From the NCBI RefSeq assembly GCF_006496635.1, contig NZ_CP022958.1:4774001-4838000 (forward strand): a stretch of 64,000 nt of DNA. The letters run 5' to 3'. The position numbers were made by a program, and so were the translations under genes. The notes below the pieces were generated by a model. It saw only the letters and a list, made by a program, of their open reading frames with translations, was not told where the DNA came from and did not search any database. The stretch is from Azoarcus sp. DD4. GTDB taxonomy: Bacteria; Pseudomonadota; Gammaproteobacteria; Burkholderiales; Rhodocyclaceae. Shown here piece by piece: positions 1 through 8,592 of this stretch (position 1 is the first letter of the stretch; the number at the start of each line of letters is the position of its first letter).

Positions 1-1
1 T

Positions 2-598
2 GGCCGACTGGTGATCGGCGCCAGCACCACCATCGCCACCTACTGGCTGCCGTCCTGCCTGGTGGCCTTCCACGCCCGCCATCCCGCCATAGAGATCAGC
101 GTGCTCAGCGCCAACACCCGCCGCATCACCGAGCTGCTGCTCGACTGCCGGGTGGACGTGGCGCTGGTCGAGGGCGAGGTCGCCGACAAGCGGGTGGAGA
201 TCCGGCCGTGGCGCAGCGAGGAGATGATCGTGGTCGCGCCACGGGAAGCGCCGGGCGGGGCGGGCGACAGCGCCGCGCCGGAAACGCGCACCTGGGTGAT
301 GCGCGAAAGCGGTTCCGGCAGCCGCGCAGCGGCGGAGCGCATCCTGGCCGAAGCCGGCATCGTCGCGCCGCAGGTGGTGGAGGTGGGGAGCAACGAGGCC
401 ATCGTGCAGGCCGTGGCCGCCGGGATGGGGCTAGGCCTCGTGCCGCGCATCTGCGCGCGCGACCAGCTGGCGCTGGGCCGGGTGCGCCGCTTCGCGCTCG
501 GCGGCGGCCCCTATAGCCGCCAGCTCTACCGCATGCGCCTGCCGCAGCGGCCGGTCAGCCAGTCGGCGCTGGCCTTCGAGGCGCTGCTGGCGGGTTGA
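2..598 (+). CDS. LysR-type regulator, C-terminal part (5' end outside window)
   Basis: This is the effector-binding half of a LysR-family transcription regulator. The reading frame is open from the first bases of the window and begins GRLVIGASTTIATYWLP, the usual first beta-strand of the periplasmic-binding-like domain after the linker helix, so the winged-helix part lies to the left of the window. The segment GSNEAIVQAVAAGMGLGLVPR is the conserved second-lobe motif. About 198 residues are present, which matches a complete effector domain. The GTG at 11 is internal, not a start. The effector cannot be told from sequence alone; the CysB/CbbR-like signature is common to many LysR branches. Confidence 0.85.
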   Translation, partial: GRLVIGASTTIATYWLPSCLVAFHARHPAIEISVLSANTRRITELLLDCRVDVALVEGEVADKRVEIRPWRSEEMIVVAPREAPGGAGDSAAPETRTWVMRESGSGSRAAAERILAEAGIVAPQVVEVGSNEAIVQAVAAGMGLGLVPRICARDQLALGRVRRFALGGGPYSRQLYRMRLPQRPVSQSALAFEALLAG

Positions 599-607
599 CG
601 CGCGTTA

Positions 608-1537
608 TCAGCCGCGTCCCGCCAGTTCGGCCACCGCGAGGTCGGCACCCGGCAGGCGATGGCGCGAGGAACGGTAGAAGGCGAGCACACGGCGCACGTA
701 TTCCTGCGTTTCGGCGTAGGGCGGCACGCCGCCGAAGCGCGCCACCGCGCCCTCGCCGGCGTTGTAGGCGGCCGAAGCCAGCGCCACGTCGCCCTCGTAC
801 TGCTTGAGCAGCCAGCGCAGATAGGCCAGTCCGCCGCGCACGTTCTGCTCCGGGTCGAGCGCGTTGCGCACGCCGAAACGCTCTGCGGTTTCCGGGATCA
901 GCTGCATCAGGCCCTGGGCGTTCTTCGGCGACACCGCGGCGGCGTCGAAATTGGACTCGGTGCGGACGATGGCCAGCGCCAGGCGCGGATCGACCGCGAA
1001 GCGCGGCGCCAGCTTCTGCACCAGCATCGCGTTCCGGCGCTTGTCGCCCGGCAAGGCCTGGACGTAGCGGTCCACCACCTCGTGCGGCACCGCCTCGTCG
1101 GTCTCGGCAAGGGCGACATCGCGGGTGTCGAGCATGCAGTCGGGCAGGCGCTCGACCGCCGCCAGCCGGTCGCTGCCCAGCAGGGCTGCCGCCTGTTCGT
1201 GGCCGTTGCGCGCCGCGCTGCCGAGCAGCGCCGCCGCCACCGCGGCTTCGCGGGTGACGCCGCGCCCGGTCAGATAGAGACGGCCGAGACGGTACTGGCC
1301 TTCGATGCTGCCCGCGCGCGCCGCCGCGCAGTAACGCGCTACCGCCAGTTCCGGCAGGCGGGTGCGCTCGGCGCGATAGCCCGACTCGAGCAGGCGCGCA
1401 AGCACCGGCGGTTCGTCGGACCAGGCAGGCGCATCGTCCGCTGGCGGCGCATCGCCCGCCCATGCAAGCGAGACACCGGCCGTCAGTGCAGCAGCGAGCA
1501 GGAAGAAGCGGCGACGGATCTGGGCGAGAGGGCGCAT
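608..1537 (-). CDS. Lytic transglycosylase with Sel1-like repeats and SLT domain
   Basis: A 309-residue exported murein lytic transglycosylase, cleaving the glycan strand between MurNAc and GlcNAc in the periplasm. An N-terminal signal sequence (RRRFFLLAAALTAGVSLAWA) is followed by a Sel1/TPR-like stretch (about residues 60-110, GQYRLGRLYLTGRGV) and a C-terminal SLT domain with the catalytic-Glu motif IVRTESNFDAAAVSPKNAQGLMQLIPETAERFGV and the AAYNAGEGAV motif typical of family 1 transglycosylases. I chose the ATG at 1537, which begins directly at the signal peptide; the frame stays open upstream without signal-like sequence. It is convergent with the LysR gene on its left and is probably a housekeeping gene unrelated to the catabolic loci. 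Confidence 0.85.
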   Translation of the reverse strand: MRPLAQIRRRFFLLAAALTAGVSLAWAGDAPPADDAPAWSDEPPVLARLLESGYRAERTRLPELAVARYCAAARAGSIEGQYRLGRLYLTGRGVTREAAVAAALLGSAARNGHEQAAALLGSDRLAAVERLPDCMLDTRDVALAETDEAVPHEVVDRYVQALPGDKRRNAMLVQKLAPRFAVDPRLALAIVRTESNFDAAAVSPKNAQGLMQLIPETAERFGVRNALDPEQNVRGGLAYLRWLLKQYEGDVALASAAYNAGEGAVARFGGVPPYAETQEYVRRVLAFYRSSRHRLPGADLAVAELAGRG

Positions 1538-1674
1538 GCGACGGACCGGGATAGGGGTACGCCCGCAACATAGCCGCAGTCGCCACCGCCGCCCGTGACG
1601 CCTGCCCGCCCGCGCGGATGATCCCCGCGCCGATTGCCGCCGATCGTGACCGATTCCGCAGTCGGCCGGCGGGT

Positions 1675-2412
1675 TCAGCCCGCCACGGCGCTCAGCTGCG
1701 CCTGCGGCACGACGCCACCGGCGGCATCGCCGCACACCACCCGCAGCACCGCGTCGGTGATGAACTGCTCCCAGTGCGCGAGCGCCTCGGCGCCGTCCAG
1801 GTTCTCGCCGAGGAAGGCCGACAGCGTGTAGCGGTTGGACAGGTAGAAGTAGCCCAGCGAGGCGATCATGATGTAGAGGTCGCGCGCGCGCAGATCGGTG
1901 CGGAACACGCCGTCGGCCACCCCGCGGGCGAGGATGCGGTCGAGGATGGCGATCGCCGGCGAGGAATACTCGCGTGCCCGCTGCGACTTGCTGATGTGCT
2001 TGCCCTTCAGCAGGTTCTCGTTGTTGAGCAGGCTGATGAGCTCGGGATTCTTGCGGTAGTAGTTCCAGACGAAGCGCACCACCTCGACCAGCGCCTCGCG
2101 CGGGCGGCCGACGTCGAGGTCGAGCGCGCGCTCGGCCTCGTCCATGCGGCGGTAGACCTCTTCCAGCACCTCGACGTAGAGCTGCTCCTTGTTGCCGAAG
2201 TAGTAGTAGATCATGCGGTCGTAGGAACGCGCCGCGCTGGAGATCTGCTCCACCCGGCCGCCGGCGAAGCCGTGGCGGGCGAAGACCTTGATCGCCGCCT
2301 TGAGGATGTTGTCGCGCGTGGCCTGGGCGGAACGTTCGCGCACGCCGGTGCGTTCGGCGGCGGGCTTCTTCGCGATGGTGCGGCGGGGGGCCGGCGCCTT
2401 CTGAGTGCTCAT
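1675..2412 (-). CDS. TetR-family transcriptional regulator
   Basis: A 245-residue TetR-type repressor. After a basic 30-residue tail the N-terminal HTH is clear: ATRDNILKAAIKVFARHGFAGGRVEQISSAARSYDRMIYYYFGNKEQLYVEVLEEVYRRMDEAE. The remainder is a helical ligand-binding domain with a TetR_C shape (FVWNYYRKNPELISLLNNENLLKGKHI). It follows livF on the same strand after a 112-bp gap, so it may be the last gene of the liv operon and control it; nic clusters elsewhere use a TetR (NicS) besides MarR (NicR), but nothing in the sequence proves that this is NicS. The start at 2412 is preceded by AGGAATCC and excludes a 13-residue Arg/Pro-rich extension. Confidence 0.85.
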   Translation of the reverse strand: MSTQKAPAPRRTIAKKPAAERTGVRERSAQATRDNILKAAIKVFARHGFAGGRVEQISSAARSYDRMIYYYFGNKEQLYVEVLEEVYRRMDEAERALDLDVGRPREALVEVVRFVWNYYRKNPELISLLNNENLLKGKHISKSQRAREYSSPAIAILDRILARGVADGVFRTDLRARDLYIMIASLGYFYLSNRYTLSAFLGENLDGAEALAHWEQFITDAVLRVVCGDAAGGVVPQAQLSAVAG

Positions 2413-2524
2413 CCTTGGATTCCTCTGTCGCGGCACGCGCGGCCGGTGCAAGCGGCATGCGCGGGTGACGCAAGCATAGCAGGCCCGCGCGCGGCACCGG
2501 CCCGGCCGGACCGCGCGCAGACAC

Positions 2525-3271
2525 TCATACGGTCAGATAGGAACGGCGTACGTCCTCGTTCTCCGCCAGTTCGGCCATGGTGCCGGAGAAGCGGATCTGC
2601 CCCTTCTCCAGCACATAGGCGCGATCCGACACCAGTTCGGCGAAATGCACGTTCTGCTCCGACAGCAGGATGCTCACGCCCTGCGCCTTCAAGGCCAGGA
2701 TCATGTGCGCCATCTGCTCGACGATGACCGGCGCCACCCCTTCCGAGGGTTCGTCCAGCAGCACCAGGTAAGGGTTGCCCATCAGCGTGCGCGACACCGT
2801 CAGCATCTGCTGCTCGCCGCCGCTCATGCGGCCGCCGGGACGGTCCGGCCCCATTTCCCGCAGGTTGGGGAAGAGCGCGTAGAGCTTCTCCGGCGTCCAT
2901 TCCGGCGCCGGACTGTCGTCCGGCCAGCGCCGCGGCGCCTGGCGGCCGACTTCCAGATTCTCGGCGATGGTCAGGTCGGTGAAGATGCGGCGGTCCTCCG
3001 GCACGAAACCCAGGCCCATGCGGGCGATCTGCGACGGGCTGCGGCCGGAGATGTCCTGCCCCATCAGCTTGACGCTACCCTTGCGGCGTTCGAGCAGGCC
3101 CATCAGCGCCTTGAAGGTGGTGGACTTGCCGGCGCCGTTGCGCCCCATCAGCGCCACCACCTCGCCGCGCTTCACCTCGAAACCCACGTCGAACAGGATG
3201 TGGGCGGCGCCGTACCAGGCATTGAGCCCTTCCACCGTGAGCAGCGGAGCGGGCGGTTCCCTGTCGATCAT
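2525..3271 (-). CDS. livF: Branched-chain-type ABC importer ATPase LivF
   Basis: Second ATPase of a HAAT/Liv-type ABC importer, 248 residues, cytoplasmic. Walker A is GRNGAGKST at residues 43-51, the signature is MSGGEQQ and Walker B is LVLLDEPSEGVAP, which is the LivF form of the motif. The ATG at 3271 overlaps the stop of livG by four bases (ATGA), a translationally coupled arrangement. It works with LivG on the fused LivHM membrane protein. The substrate is set by LivK; Liv-type systems in soil betaproteobacteria often carry aromatic acids or amides rather than leucine, so the name describes the family and not the cargo. Confidence 0.9.
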   Translation of the reverse strand: MIDREPPAPLLTVEGLNAWYGAAHILFDVGFEVKRGEVVALMGRNGAGKSTTFKALMGLLERRKGSVKLMGQDISGRSPSQIARMGLGFVPEDRRIFTDLTIAENLEVGRQAPRRWPDDSPAPEWTPEKLYALFPNLREMGPDRPGGRMSGGEQQMLTVSRTLMGNPYLVLLDEPSEGVAPVIVEQMAHMILALKAQGVSILLSEQNVHFAELVSDRAYVLEKGQIRFSGTMAELAENEDVRRSYLTV

Positions 3272-4047
3272 GCGGCCTCCTTGGCGGCAGCCGGCTTCTC
3301 GAAGGTCTTGCCGCTGCCGAAATAGACTTCCTGCACCTTGGGATGATTGCGGATCTCCTCGCCGGACCCGGCCGCGATCAGCCGCCCGCGGGCGAGCACA
3401 ATCATGCGGTCGGCGTAGGCGAAGACCACGTCCATGCTGTGCTCGGTGAACAACACCGCCAGCTTGCGTTCGACCACCAGGCGCTTGGTCAGCGCCATCA
3501 GGTCGTTGCGCTCCTTGGGCGCCATGCCGGCGGTGGGCTCGTCCATCAGCAGCAGCTTGGGATCGTTGGCGAGTGCGATCGCCAGTTCCACCCGCTTGAC
3601 GTCGCCGTAGGCGAGCGCGCTGCAGGGGCGGTCGGCGTCGGCCTTCATACCCACCTGCTCGAGCAGTTCCAGCGCCTCGTTGCGGAACTCGCCGGCCGCG
3701 CGCGACCACAGCGAGTACAGCTTGCCGCGCGCCGAGATCAGCGCCATCTGCACGTTTTCCACCACGGTCAGCGAGGCGAAGGTCTCGGCGATCTGGAAGG
3801 TGCGGCCCACGCCCAGCTTCCAGATCTCGCGCGGCTTGAGGCCGACCAGCTCGCGGCCGTCCAGCTTCACCGAGCCGCCGGACGCGCGCAGCTGGCCGTT
3901 CACCATGTTGAAGGTGGTGGATTTGCCGGCACCGTTGGGGCCGATCAGGGCGAGCAGTTCGCCGGCGGCGACATCGAAATCGATGCCGTCCACCGCCTTC
4001 ACCCCGCCGAAGGACTTCTGCAGTCCGCGTATTTGCAACAGGCTCAT
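3268..4047 (-). CDS. livG: Branched-chain-type ABC importer ATPase LivG
   Basis: First ATPase of the Liv-type importer, 259 residues. Walker A GPNGAGKST lies at residues 36-44 and Walker B LLLMDEPTAGM follows the signature region SALAYGDVKRVELAIAL, in which the usual LSYGxQR is replaced by LAYGDVKR, a variation seen in LivG relatives. The long insertion between Walker A and the signature (PREIWKLGVGRTFQIAETFASLTVVENV) is the standard LivG pattern. It overlaps livHM by four bases upstream and livF by four bases downstream, so all four transporter genes form one coupled operon read right to left. Confidence 0.9.
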   Translation of the reverse strand: MSLLQIRGLQKSFGGVKAVDGIDFDVAAGELLALIGPNGAGKSTTFNMVNGQLRASGGSVKLDGRELVGLKPREIWKLGVGRTFQIAETFASLTVVENVQMALISARGKLYSLWSRAAGEFRNEALELLEQVGMKADADRPCSALAYGDVKRVELAIALANDPKLLLMDEPTAGMAPKERNDLMALTKRLVVERKLAVLFTEHSMDVVFAYADRMIVLARGRLIAAGSGEEIRNHPKVQEVYFGSGKTFEKPAAAKEAA

Positions 4048-5960
4048 CGTGCGACCTCCGGCGTGAGCATGGGTTGGCGCTTGCGCTGGCCGAAACGCTC
4101 GGTCAGCTCATGGACGAAGCCGGACAGACCCTGCGGGAACACCAGCACCAGGAAGAGCACGATGGCGCCCAGCAGCGCGCGCCAGTAGTCGGTGGAGCGC
4201 GCCACCGTATCCTGCAGCCAGGTGAAGCTGACCGCGCCGACGATGGGGCCGGTGAGCGTCTGCACGCCGCCGAGCAGCACCATCACCAGGCCGTCGACCG
4301 ACTTGGTCACGTTCAGCACCTCGGGCGAGATGCTGCCCTTGGACAGCACGAAGAGCGCACCCGCAGCACCGGCGAAGGTGCCGGCGATGACGAAGGCCAT
4401 CCACTGCACGCGCTTGACGTCGATGCCGATGGCGTCGGCACGCAGCACCGAATCGCGCCCGGCCCGCATCGCATAGCCGAAGGGCGAGAACAGCATGCGG
4501 CGCAGGGCGAACAGGCCGACCGCCACCAGCACCAGGGTCAGGTAGTAGAAAGCGCTCCGGTTGGCCGCCCAGCCCGACGGCCAGATGCCGATGATGCCGT
4601 TGGAGCCGCCAGTGAAGTCGTCCCACTGGAAGGCCACCGACCACACGATCTGGCCGAAGGCCAGCGTCAGCATCGCCAGATAGACGCCCGACAGACGCAC
4701 GCTGAACCAGCCGAACACCAGCGCGCCCAGGCCCGCCACCACCGGTGCCAGCACCAGCGCCGCTTCCATCGGCAGTCCTGCGGTCTTCATCAGCAGCGCG
4801 GCAGCGTAGGCGCCGAGGCCGAAGTAGGCCGCGTGGCCGAAGGAATGCATGCCGCCCGGCCCCATGATGAAGTGCAGGCTGGTGGCGAACAGCGCGGCGA
4901 TCAGCAGGTCGATCGACAGCACCAGTGCGTAGGGAAACTGGCCCTGCAGCAGCGGCAGCAGCAGCATGCCGGCCACCAGTGCGACGGCGAAGCGGCGCAG
5001 CGACCTGCCCGCCGGACGCAGTGGCGCCTCGGGCGCACCACTGTGGCGCGGCGTACCCTGCGGACGACCGAACAGGCCCCACGGGCGCACCACCAGCACG
5101 ATGGCCATCACCAGGAACTCGACCACCAGCGTCAGCTTGGAGAAGCTGATGCTGAAGGGGCCGAAGTTCACGTCGCCCAGCCAGATGCAGATGGCCTTGA
5201 TCTCGGCGATGATGAGCGCGGCGACGAAGGCACCCGGGATCGAGCCCATGCCGCCCACCACCACCACCACGAAGGCGTCGCCGATGCTCAGCATGTCCAT
5301 GCCCAGGTTGGCCGGTTCGCGCGGCAGCTGCAGCGCGCCGCCGAGGCCGGCGAGCATGGCGCCGAGCGCGAACACGCCGGTGATCAGCCAGGACTGATGC
5401 ACGCCGAGCGCGGCCAGCATCTCGCGGTCCTGCGTCGCCGCGCGCACCAGGGTGCCCCAGCGCGTGCGGGTGAGCAGCAGCCACACCAGCGCCAGCACCA
5501 CCGGGCCGATGACGATCAGGAACAGGTCGTAGGTCGGGAAGTTGCGGCCGAGGATCTCGATCGAGCCTTCCAGCCCGGGCGCGCGGCGGCCGAGCAGGTC
5601 TTCCGGGCCCCACAGCCACAGCACCGCGTCCTTGATCACCAGCACCAGGGCGAAGGTGGCAAGCAGCTGGAAGAGCTCCGGCGCCTTGTAGATCCGCCGC
5701 AGCAGCACGATTTCCACCAGTGCGCCGATGCAGCCCACCAGCACCGCCGAAAACACCAGCGAGAACCAGAAGCCGACACCGCTCACCAGGATCTCGGACA
5801 GGCTGTAGGCGAGATACACCCCCAGCATGTAGAGCGAGCCGTGGGCGAAGTTGACGATGCGCGTGACGCCGAAGATCAGCGACAGCCCCGCCGCCACCAG
5901 GAACAGCGACGAGGCGCCCGCCAACCCGTTCAGCAATTGAACGAGGAAGGAGCTCATCAT
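4044..5960 (-). CDS. Fused LivH-LivM permease of the Liv-type importer
   Basis: A 638-residue inner-membrane protein holding both permeases of a Liv-type ABC importer in one chain. Residues 1 to about 300 are LivH-like (start MMSSFLVQLLNGLAGASSLFLVAAGLSLIFGV, then GFRGVTRIVNFAHG-type motif GVTRIVNFAHGSLYMLG). A basic proline-rich linker (RPWGLFGRPQGTPRHSGAPEAP) joins it to a LivM-like half that ends in a basic tail. Typical systems encode the two permeases as separate proteins of about 300 and 320-400 residues; here the lengths simply add up, so this is a fusion rather than a truncation. The first ATG at 5960 overlaps the livK stop (ATGA); a second ATG follows immediately. Confidence 0.88.
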   Translation of the reverse strand: MMSSFLVQLLNGLAGASSLFLVAAGLSLIFGVTRIVNFAHGSLYMLGVYLAYSLSEILVSGVGFWFSLVFSAVLVGCIGALVEIVLLRRIYKAPELFQLLATFALVLVIKDAVLWLWGPEDLLGRRAPGLEGSIEILGRNFPTYDLFLIVIGPVVLALVWLLLTRTRWGTLVRAATQDREMLAALGVHQSWLITGVFALGAMLAGLGGALQLPREPANLGMDMLSIGDAFVVVVVGGMGSIPGAFVAALIIAEIKAICIWLGDVNFGPFSISFSKLTLVVEFLVMAIVLVVRPWGLFGRPQGTPRHSGAPEAPLRPAGRSLRRFAVALVAGMLLLPLLQGQFPYALVLSIDLLIAALFATSLHFIMGPGGMHSFGHAAYFGLGAYAAALLMKTAGLPMEAALVLAPVVAGLGALVFGWFSVRLSGVYLAMLTLAFGQIVWSVAFQWDDFTGGSNGIIGIWPSGWAANRSAFYYLTLVLVAVGLFALRRMLFSPFGYAMRAGRDSVLRADAIGIDVKRVQWMAFVIAGTFAGAAGALFVLSKGSISPEVLNVTKSVDGLVMVLLGGVQTLTGPIVGAVSFTWLQDTVARSTDYWRALLGAIVLFLVLVFPQGLSGFVHELTERFGQRKRQPMLTPEVAR

Positions 5961-7159
5961 TTGTCTCCGCGCATCTTCTTCACGTCTTCATCGGAAGGCT
6001 GCACGGTGGCGCCGTCGACATAGCGGTAATCGACCATGATGCCCTTGTCGCCAGTGTTCTTGAGCTTGCCGATGTAGGCGCCCATGGTCGACTGGTTGTC
6101 CTGCGGGCGATAGACGATCTCGCCGAAGGGGGTGTCGACCTTGAGGCCCTTGAAGGCGGCGATCAGCTTCTCGGTGTCGGTGCCGCCCGCCTTCTTGATG
6201 CCGGCCGCGAGCGACTTGATCGCGCTGTAGCCCACCACCGCGCCCAGGCGCGGGTAGTCATTGAACTTGGCCACATAGGCACTGCGGAAGGCCTTGTGCT
6301 CCTGGGTTTCCAGCGAATCCTGCGGGTAGCCGCTGACGATCCAACCGTCCGGCGCCTCGCCGCGCAGCGGGTCGAGGTACTCCGGCTCGCCGGTCAGCAT
6401 GCTGATCACCTGGATGTTCTTGAACAGGCCGCGGGTGTTGCCCTCGCGCACGAACTTGGCGAGGTCGGGCCCGAACAGGGTGTTGAACACCGCATCCGGC
6501 TTGGCATCGGCCACCGCCTGCACCACGCTGCCGGCATCGACCTTGCCCAGCGGCGGCGCCTGCTCGATGACGAACTCGACGTCGGGCTGGGCCTGCTTCA
6601 GCAGCTTCTTGAAGGTCGCGATCGAGGACTGGCCGTATTCGTAGTTGGGATAGATCAGCGCCCAGCGCTTCTTCTTCAGCTTGGCCGCCTCGGCCGCCAG
6701 CATGGCGGTCTGCATGTAGGTCGAGGTGCGCATGCGGTAGGTGTAGCGGTTGCCGTTCTCCCACACCATCTTGTCGGTCAGCGGCTCGGTGCCGAGGTAG
6801 AAGACCTTGCGCTGCTGGGCGTAGTCCGCCAGCGCGAGGCCGACGTGGGACAGGAAGGAGCCGGCGATCAGGTCCACGCCCTCGCGCGACAGCAGCTCTT
6901 CGGCCAGGCGCACCGCGTCGCCCGGGTTGGCGTTGTCGTCGCGGGTGATGACTTCCAGCTTCTTGCCGTTCACCCCACCGGCGGCGTTGATCTCGTCCAG
7001 CGCCAGGGTCATGCCGCGCTTGTAGGCGTCGAGGAACACCGGCTGCGCCTTGTAGCTGTTGATTTCGCCGATCTTGATCACGTCGGCGGCCCAGGCGCTG
7101 GCGTGGGCACCAAGCACGCCGGAAAGGGCAATGGCGAGGACGGAGGATTTCAGCTTCAT
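5957..7159 (-). CDS. Periplasmic substrate-binding protein of the Liv-type importer (LivK-like)
   Basis: A 400-residue periplasmic binding protein of the Leu/Ile/Val family. The signal peptide MKLKSSVLAIALSGVLGAHASAWA is followed by ADVIKIGEINSYKAQPVFLDAYKRGMTLALDEINAAGGVNGKKLE, the classic family opening. I prefer the ATG at 7159 because AGGAG (7167-7171) sits seven bases from it; the ATG at 7165 would leave only one base. It is the first gene of the liv operon and is divergent from the MarR gene with 0.8 kb between. The sequence resembles the ABC-binding proteins of aromatic or amide uptake systems as much as true leucine binders, so nicotinate or another N-heterocycle is possible from context only. 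Confidence 0.88.
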   Translation of the reverse strand: MKLKSSVLAIALSGVLGAHASAWAADVIKIGEINSYKAQPVFLDAYKRGMTLALDEINAAGGVNGKKLEVITRDDNANPGDAVRLAEELLSREGVDLIAGSFLSHVGLALADYAQQRKVFYLGTEPLTDKMVWENGNRYTYRMRTSTYMQTAMLAAEAAKLKKKRWALIYPNYEYGQSSIATFKKLLKQAQPDVEFVIEQAPPLGKVDAGSVVQAVADAKPDAVFNTLFGPDLAKFVREGNTRGLFKNIQVISMLTGEPEYLDPLRGEAPDGWIVSGYPQDSLETQEHKAFRSAYVAKFNDYPRLGAVVGYSAIKSLAAGIKKAGGTDTEKLIAAFKGLKVDTPFGEIVYRPQDNQSTMGAYIGKLKNTGDKGIMVDYRYVDGATVQPSDEDVKKMRGDK

Positions 7160-7430
7160 GGTCATGCTCCTGACGGGTATCTCTGTTGGGGAAGGGGGCG
7201 TACTACCGGGGGATTGCGCCGCCGTGCCGGGTTGCGGCCATGCGGCTTGTCGGATCCGGATCGAGCGACCCGCAACGGAAGACGTGCGAAGGCTGCGCAG
7301 CGAACAGAGTGCTGACCGGCGCCTTGACGCGCGCGGCCGGGAGCTGATGGGCCATGACGACTCCTGTCGGGGTTGGCCGGCGGTGGCCTGGATGCCACCG
7401 TTACGGCCTCGTCCAGCTTTGCCGGATCTC

Positions 7431-7463
7431 TTTTCATGTAACCAGTCCTACATTTTCATGTAG
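7431..7463. promoter_or_regulatory. Tandem TTTTCATGTA repeats plus CTACAT inverted repeat upstream of livK
   Basis: The decamer TTTTCATGTA occurs at 7431-7440 and again at 7453-7462, exactly 22 bp apart, i.e. two helical turns on the same DNA face. The second copy is also part of a perfect inverted repeat, CTACAT-TTTC-ATGTAG (7448-7463). This is the kind of geometry bound by dimeric or cooperative regulators such as TetR or MarR proteins, both of which are encoded next to the operon. It lies about 270 bp from the livK start, so the transcript would have a long leader if this is the promoter. Confidence 0.5.
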
Positions 7464-7765
7464 TGCCTATTACATTTTTTGCGCAATCTACCCCAAGCAC
7501 AGGCACCGTACAACAGCTAATTTTTCTCACCATAACAGTGCATTACACGCACCAACTTGAACCTTTCGCGGTATCCCGCCATTGCCGCAGCGCAGCGCGA
7601 ACAAGAATCGCCAGAGCCCACTGTCGACGCGTCTGCAGCACCCCGGAGGACTCATTCGGCATTTCCGTATAAGCTTCATGAATGACCGAGAATCAGCGCC
7701 GATCCTGGGAATGCACAAAATCCGTGCCCCTTCCGCCGCAGGAGATCGCGCCCCCATCGGCCCTT

Positions 7766-7786
7766 ACACTGCATTTGATACAGTGT
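7766..7786. promoter_or_regulatory. Inverted repeat ACACTG-N9-CAGTGT upstream of the MarR gene
   Basis: A perfect 6-bp inverted repeat with a 9-bp centre, within an A+T-rich island just upstream of the MarR coding region. A weak promoter (TTGATA at 7775-7780 with TAGATT at 7796-7801, 15-bp spacer) overlaps it, so binding would block polymerase. MarR regulators usually bind such sites in front of their own genes. Autoregulation is an inference. Confidence 0.45.
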
Positions 7787-7985
7787 TTACTTAATTAGAT
7801 TCGATGGCAGAGTGCTGCCGCGCGGTGGCCAGTGCAAACAAGATATTGAATGGACGCCTGTTTTCGTCCATGCTTCGGCGTCCCGGCGCACGCCGCGAGC
7901 ATCTTCCCCATCACGGAGCGGGCACGTTGCACAGCAACAGAAAGGCCGCGTTTTGCCCCATACGACCTCACCAGACGACCCCTAC

Positions 7986-8456
7986 ATGGACAACGGAGCC
8001 GAAGCGCAATATCACTTCTCGGAACAGGTCGGCCATCTGCTGCGGCGTGCCTACCAGCGCCACATGGCGATCTTCCAGCAACAGATCCCGGACTCGCAGC
8101 TCACTGCCGCCCAGTTCGTGGTGCTATGCGCGGTGCGCGACCACGGCGCCTGCTCGCTCAGCACCATCGTCGGCGCCAGCGCCATCGACCAGGCCACGGT
8201 GCGCGGCATCGTCGACCGGCTGAAAGCACGCAAGCTGCTCAGCGTCGCCCACGACCCGCTCGACCGCCGCAAGGTACTGGTAACGCTGACCGACGACGGG
8301 CTGGAACTGGTCACCCGCATGGTGCCCTTCGCCGAACAGATCACCGAAGCCACCTTCGGCACGCTCAACCCGGCCGAGCGCGTCGCCCTGCTCTTCCTGC
8401 TGCGCAAGATCGGCGGCTTCGACGAGAACACGGCAACACCGCTGGACGGCGACTGA
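7986..8456 (+). CDS. nicR: MarR-family regulator, probable nicotinate-pathway repressor NicR
   Basis: A 156-residue MarR-type winged-helix protein. The N-terminal dimer helix (YHFSEQVGHLLRRAYQRH) is followed by the HTH (TAAQFVVLCAVRDHGACSLSTIVGASAIDQATVRGIVDRLKARKLL), the wing (DPLDRRKVLVTLTDDG) and C-terminal dimer helices. The pattern HLLRRAYQRHxAIFQQQ with AIDQATVRGIVDRLKAR is, to my recollection, that of NicR/BpsR, the repressor of nicotinate catabolism that responds to 6-hydroxynicotinate. Its place beside a complete nic locus supports this; no other MarR gene is in the window. The start at 7986 is the ATG nearest the conserved part; longer forms run into low-quality Arg/Pro sequence. 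Confidence 0.72.
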   Translation: MDNGAEAQYHFSEQVGHLLRRAYQRHMAIFQQQIPDSQLTAAQFVVLCAVRDHGACSLSTIVGASAIDQATVRGIVDRLKARKLLSVAHDPLDRRKVLVTLTDDGLELVTRMVPFAEQITEATFGTLNPAERVALLFLLRKIGGFDENTATPLDGD

Positions 8457-8520
8457 GCCACCGCACCCAAGGCAATGGGCGAGGGCCCCGGGCGGCGGTG
8501 CCGCAGGCGCGCGATAGACG

Positions 8521-8569
8521 CCGACGGGCGCCGCCCGACCGCTGCATGCGGCCCGGCGACGCCCGTCGG
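8521..8569. other. Inverted repeat between convergent MarR and chemoreceptor genes
   Basis: Arms CCGACGGGCG (8521-8530) and CGCCCGTCGG (8560-8569) are perfect complements; the loop contains a smaller stem CCGC/GCGG. There is no T-run on either side, so this is at best a bidirectional transcript-end hairpin between convergent genes. Confidence 0.4.
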
Positions 8570-8592
8570 GGGCTGCCGCGGATCGAAGGACT

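Larger units (their letters stand above)
7160..7985. other. 826-bp livK/marR divergent intergenic region
   Basis: No credible gene: the open frames here lack ribosome sites and family features. The stretch from about 7430 to 7560 is much richer in A+T than its surroundings and holds the probable livK promoter and the repeats listed separately. A second A+T-rich stretch at 7765-7805 precedes the MarR gene and holds an inverted repeat. The 180 bases just before the MarR start are GC-rich and probably form its long 5' leader. Confidence 0.5.

Noticed and set aside
4074..6023. 649-residue open frame antisense to livHM
   Set aside because: His/Gln/Arg-rich mirror of a GC3-rich membrane-protein gene; no family motifs and no ribosome site.
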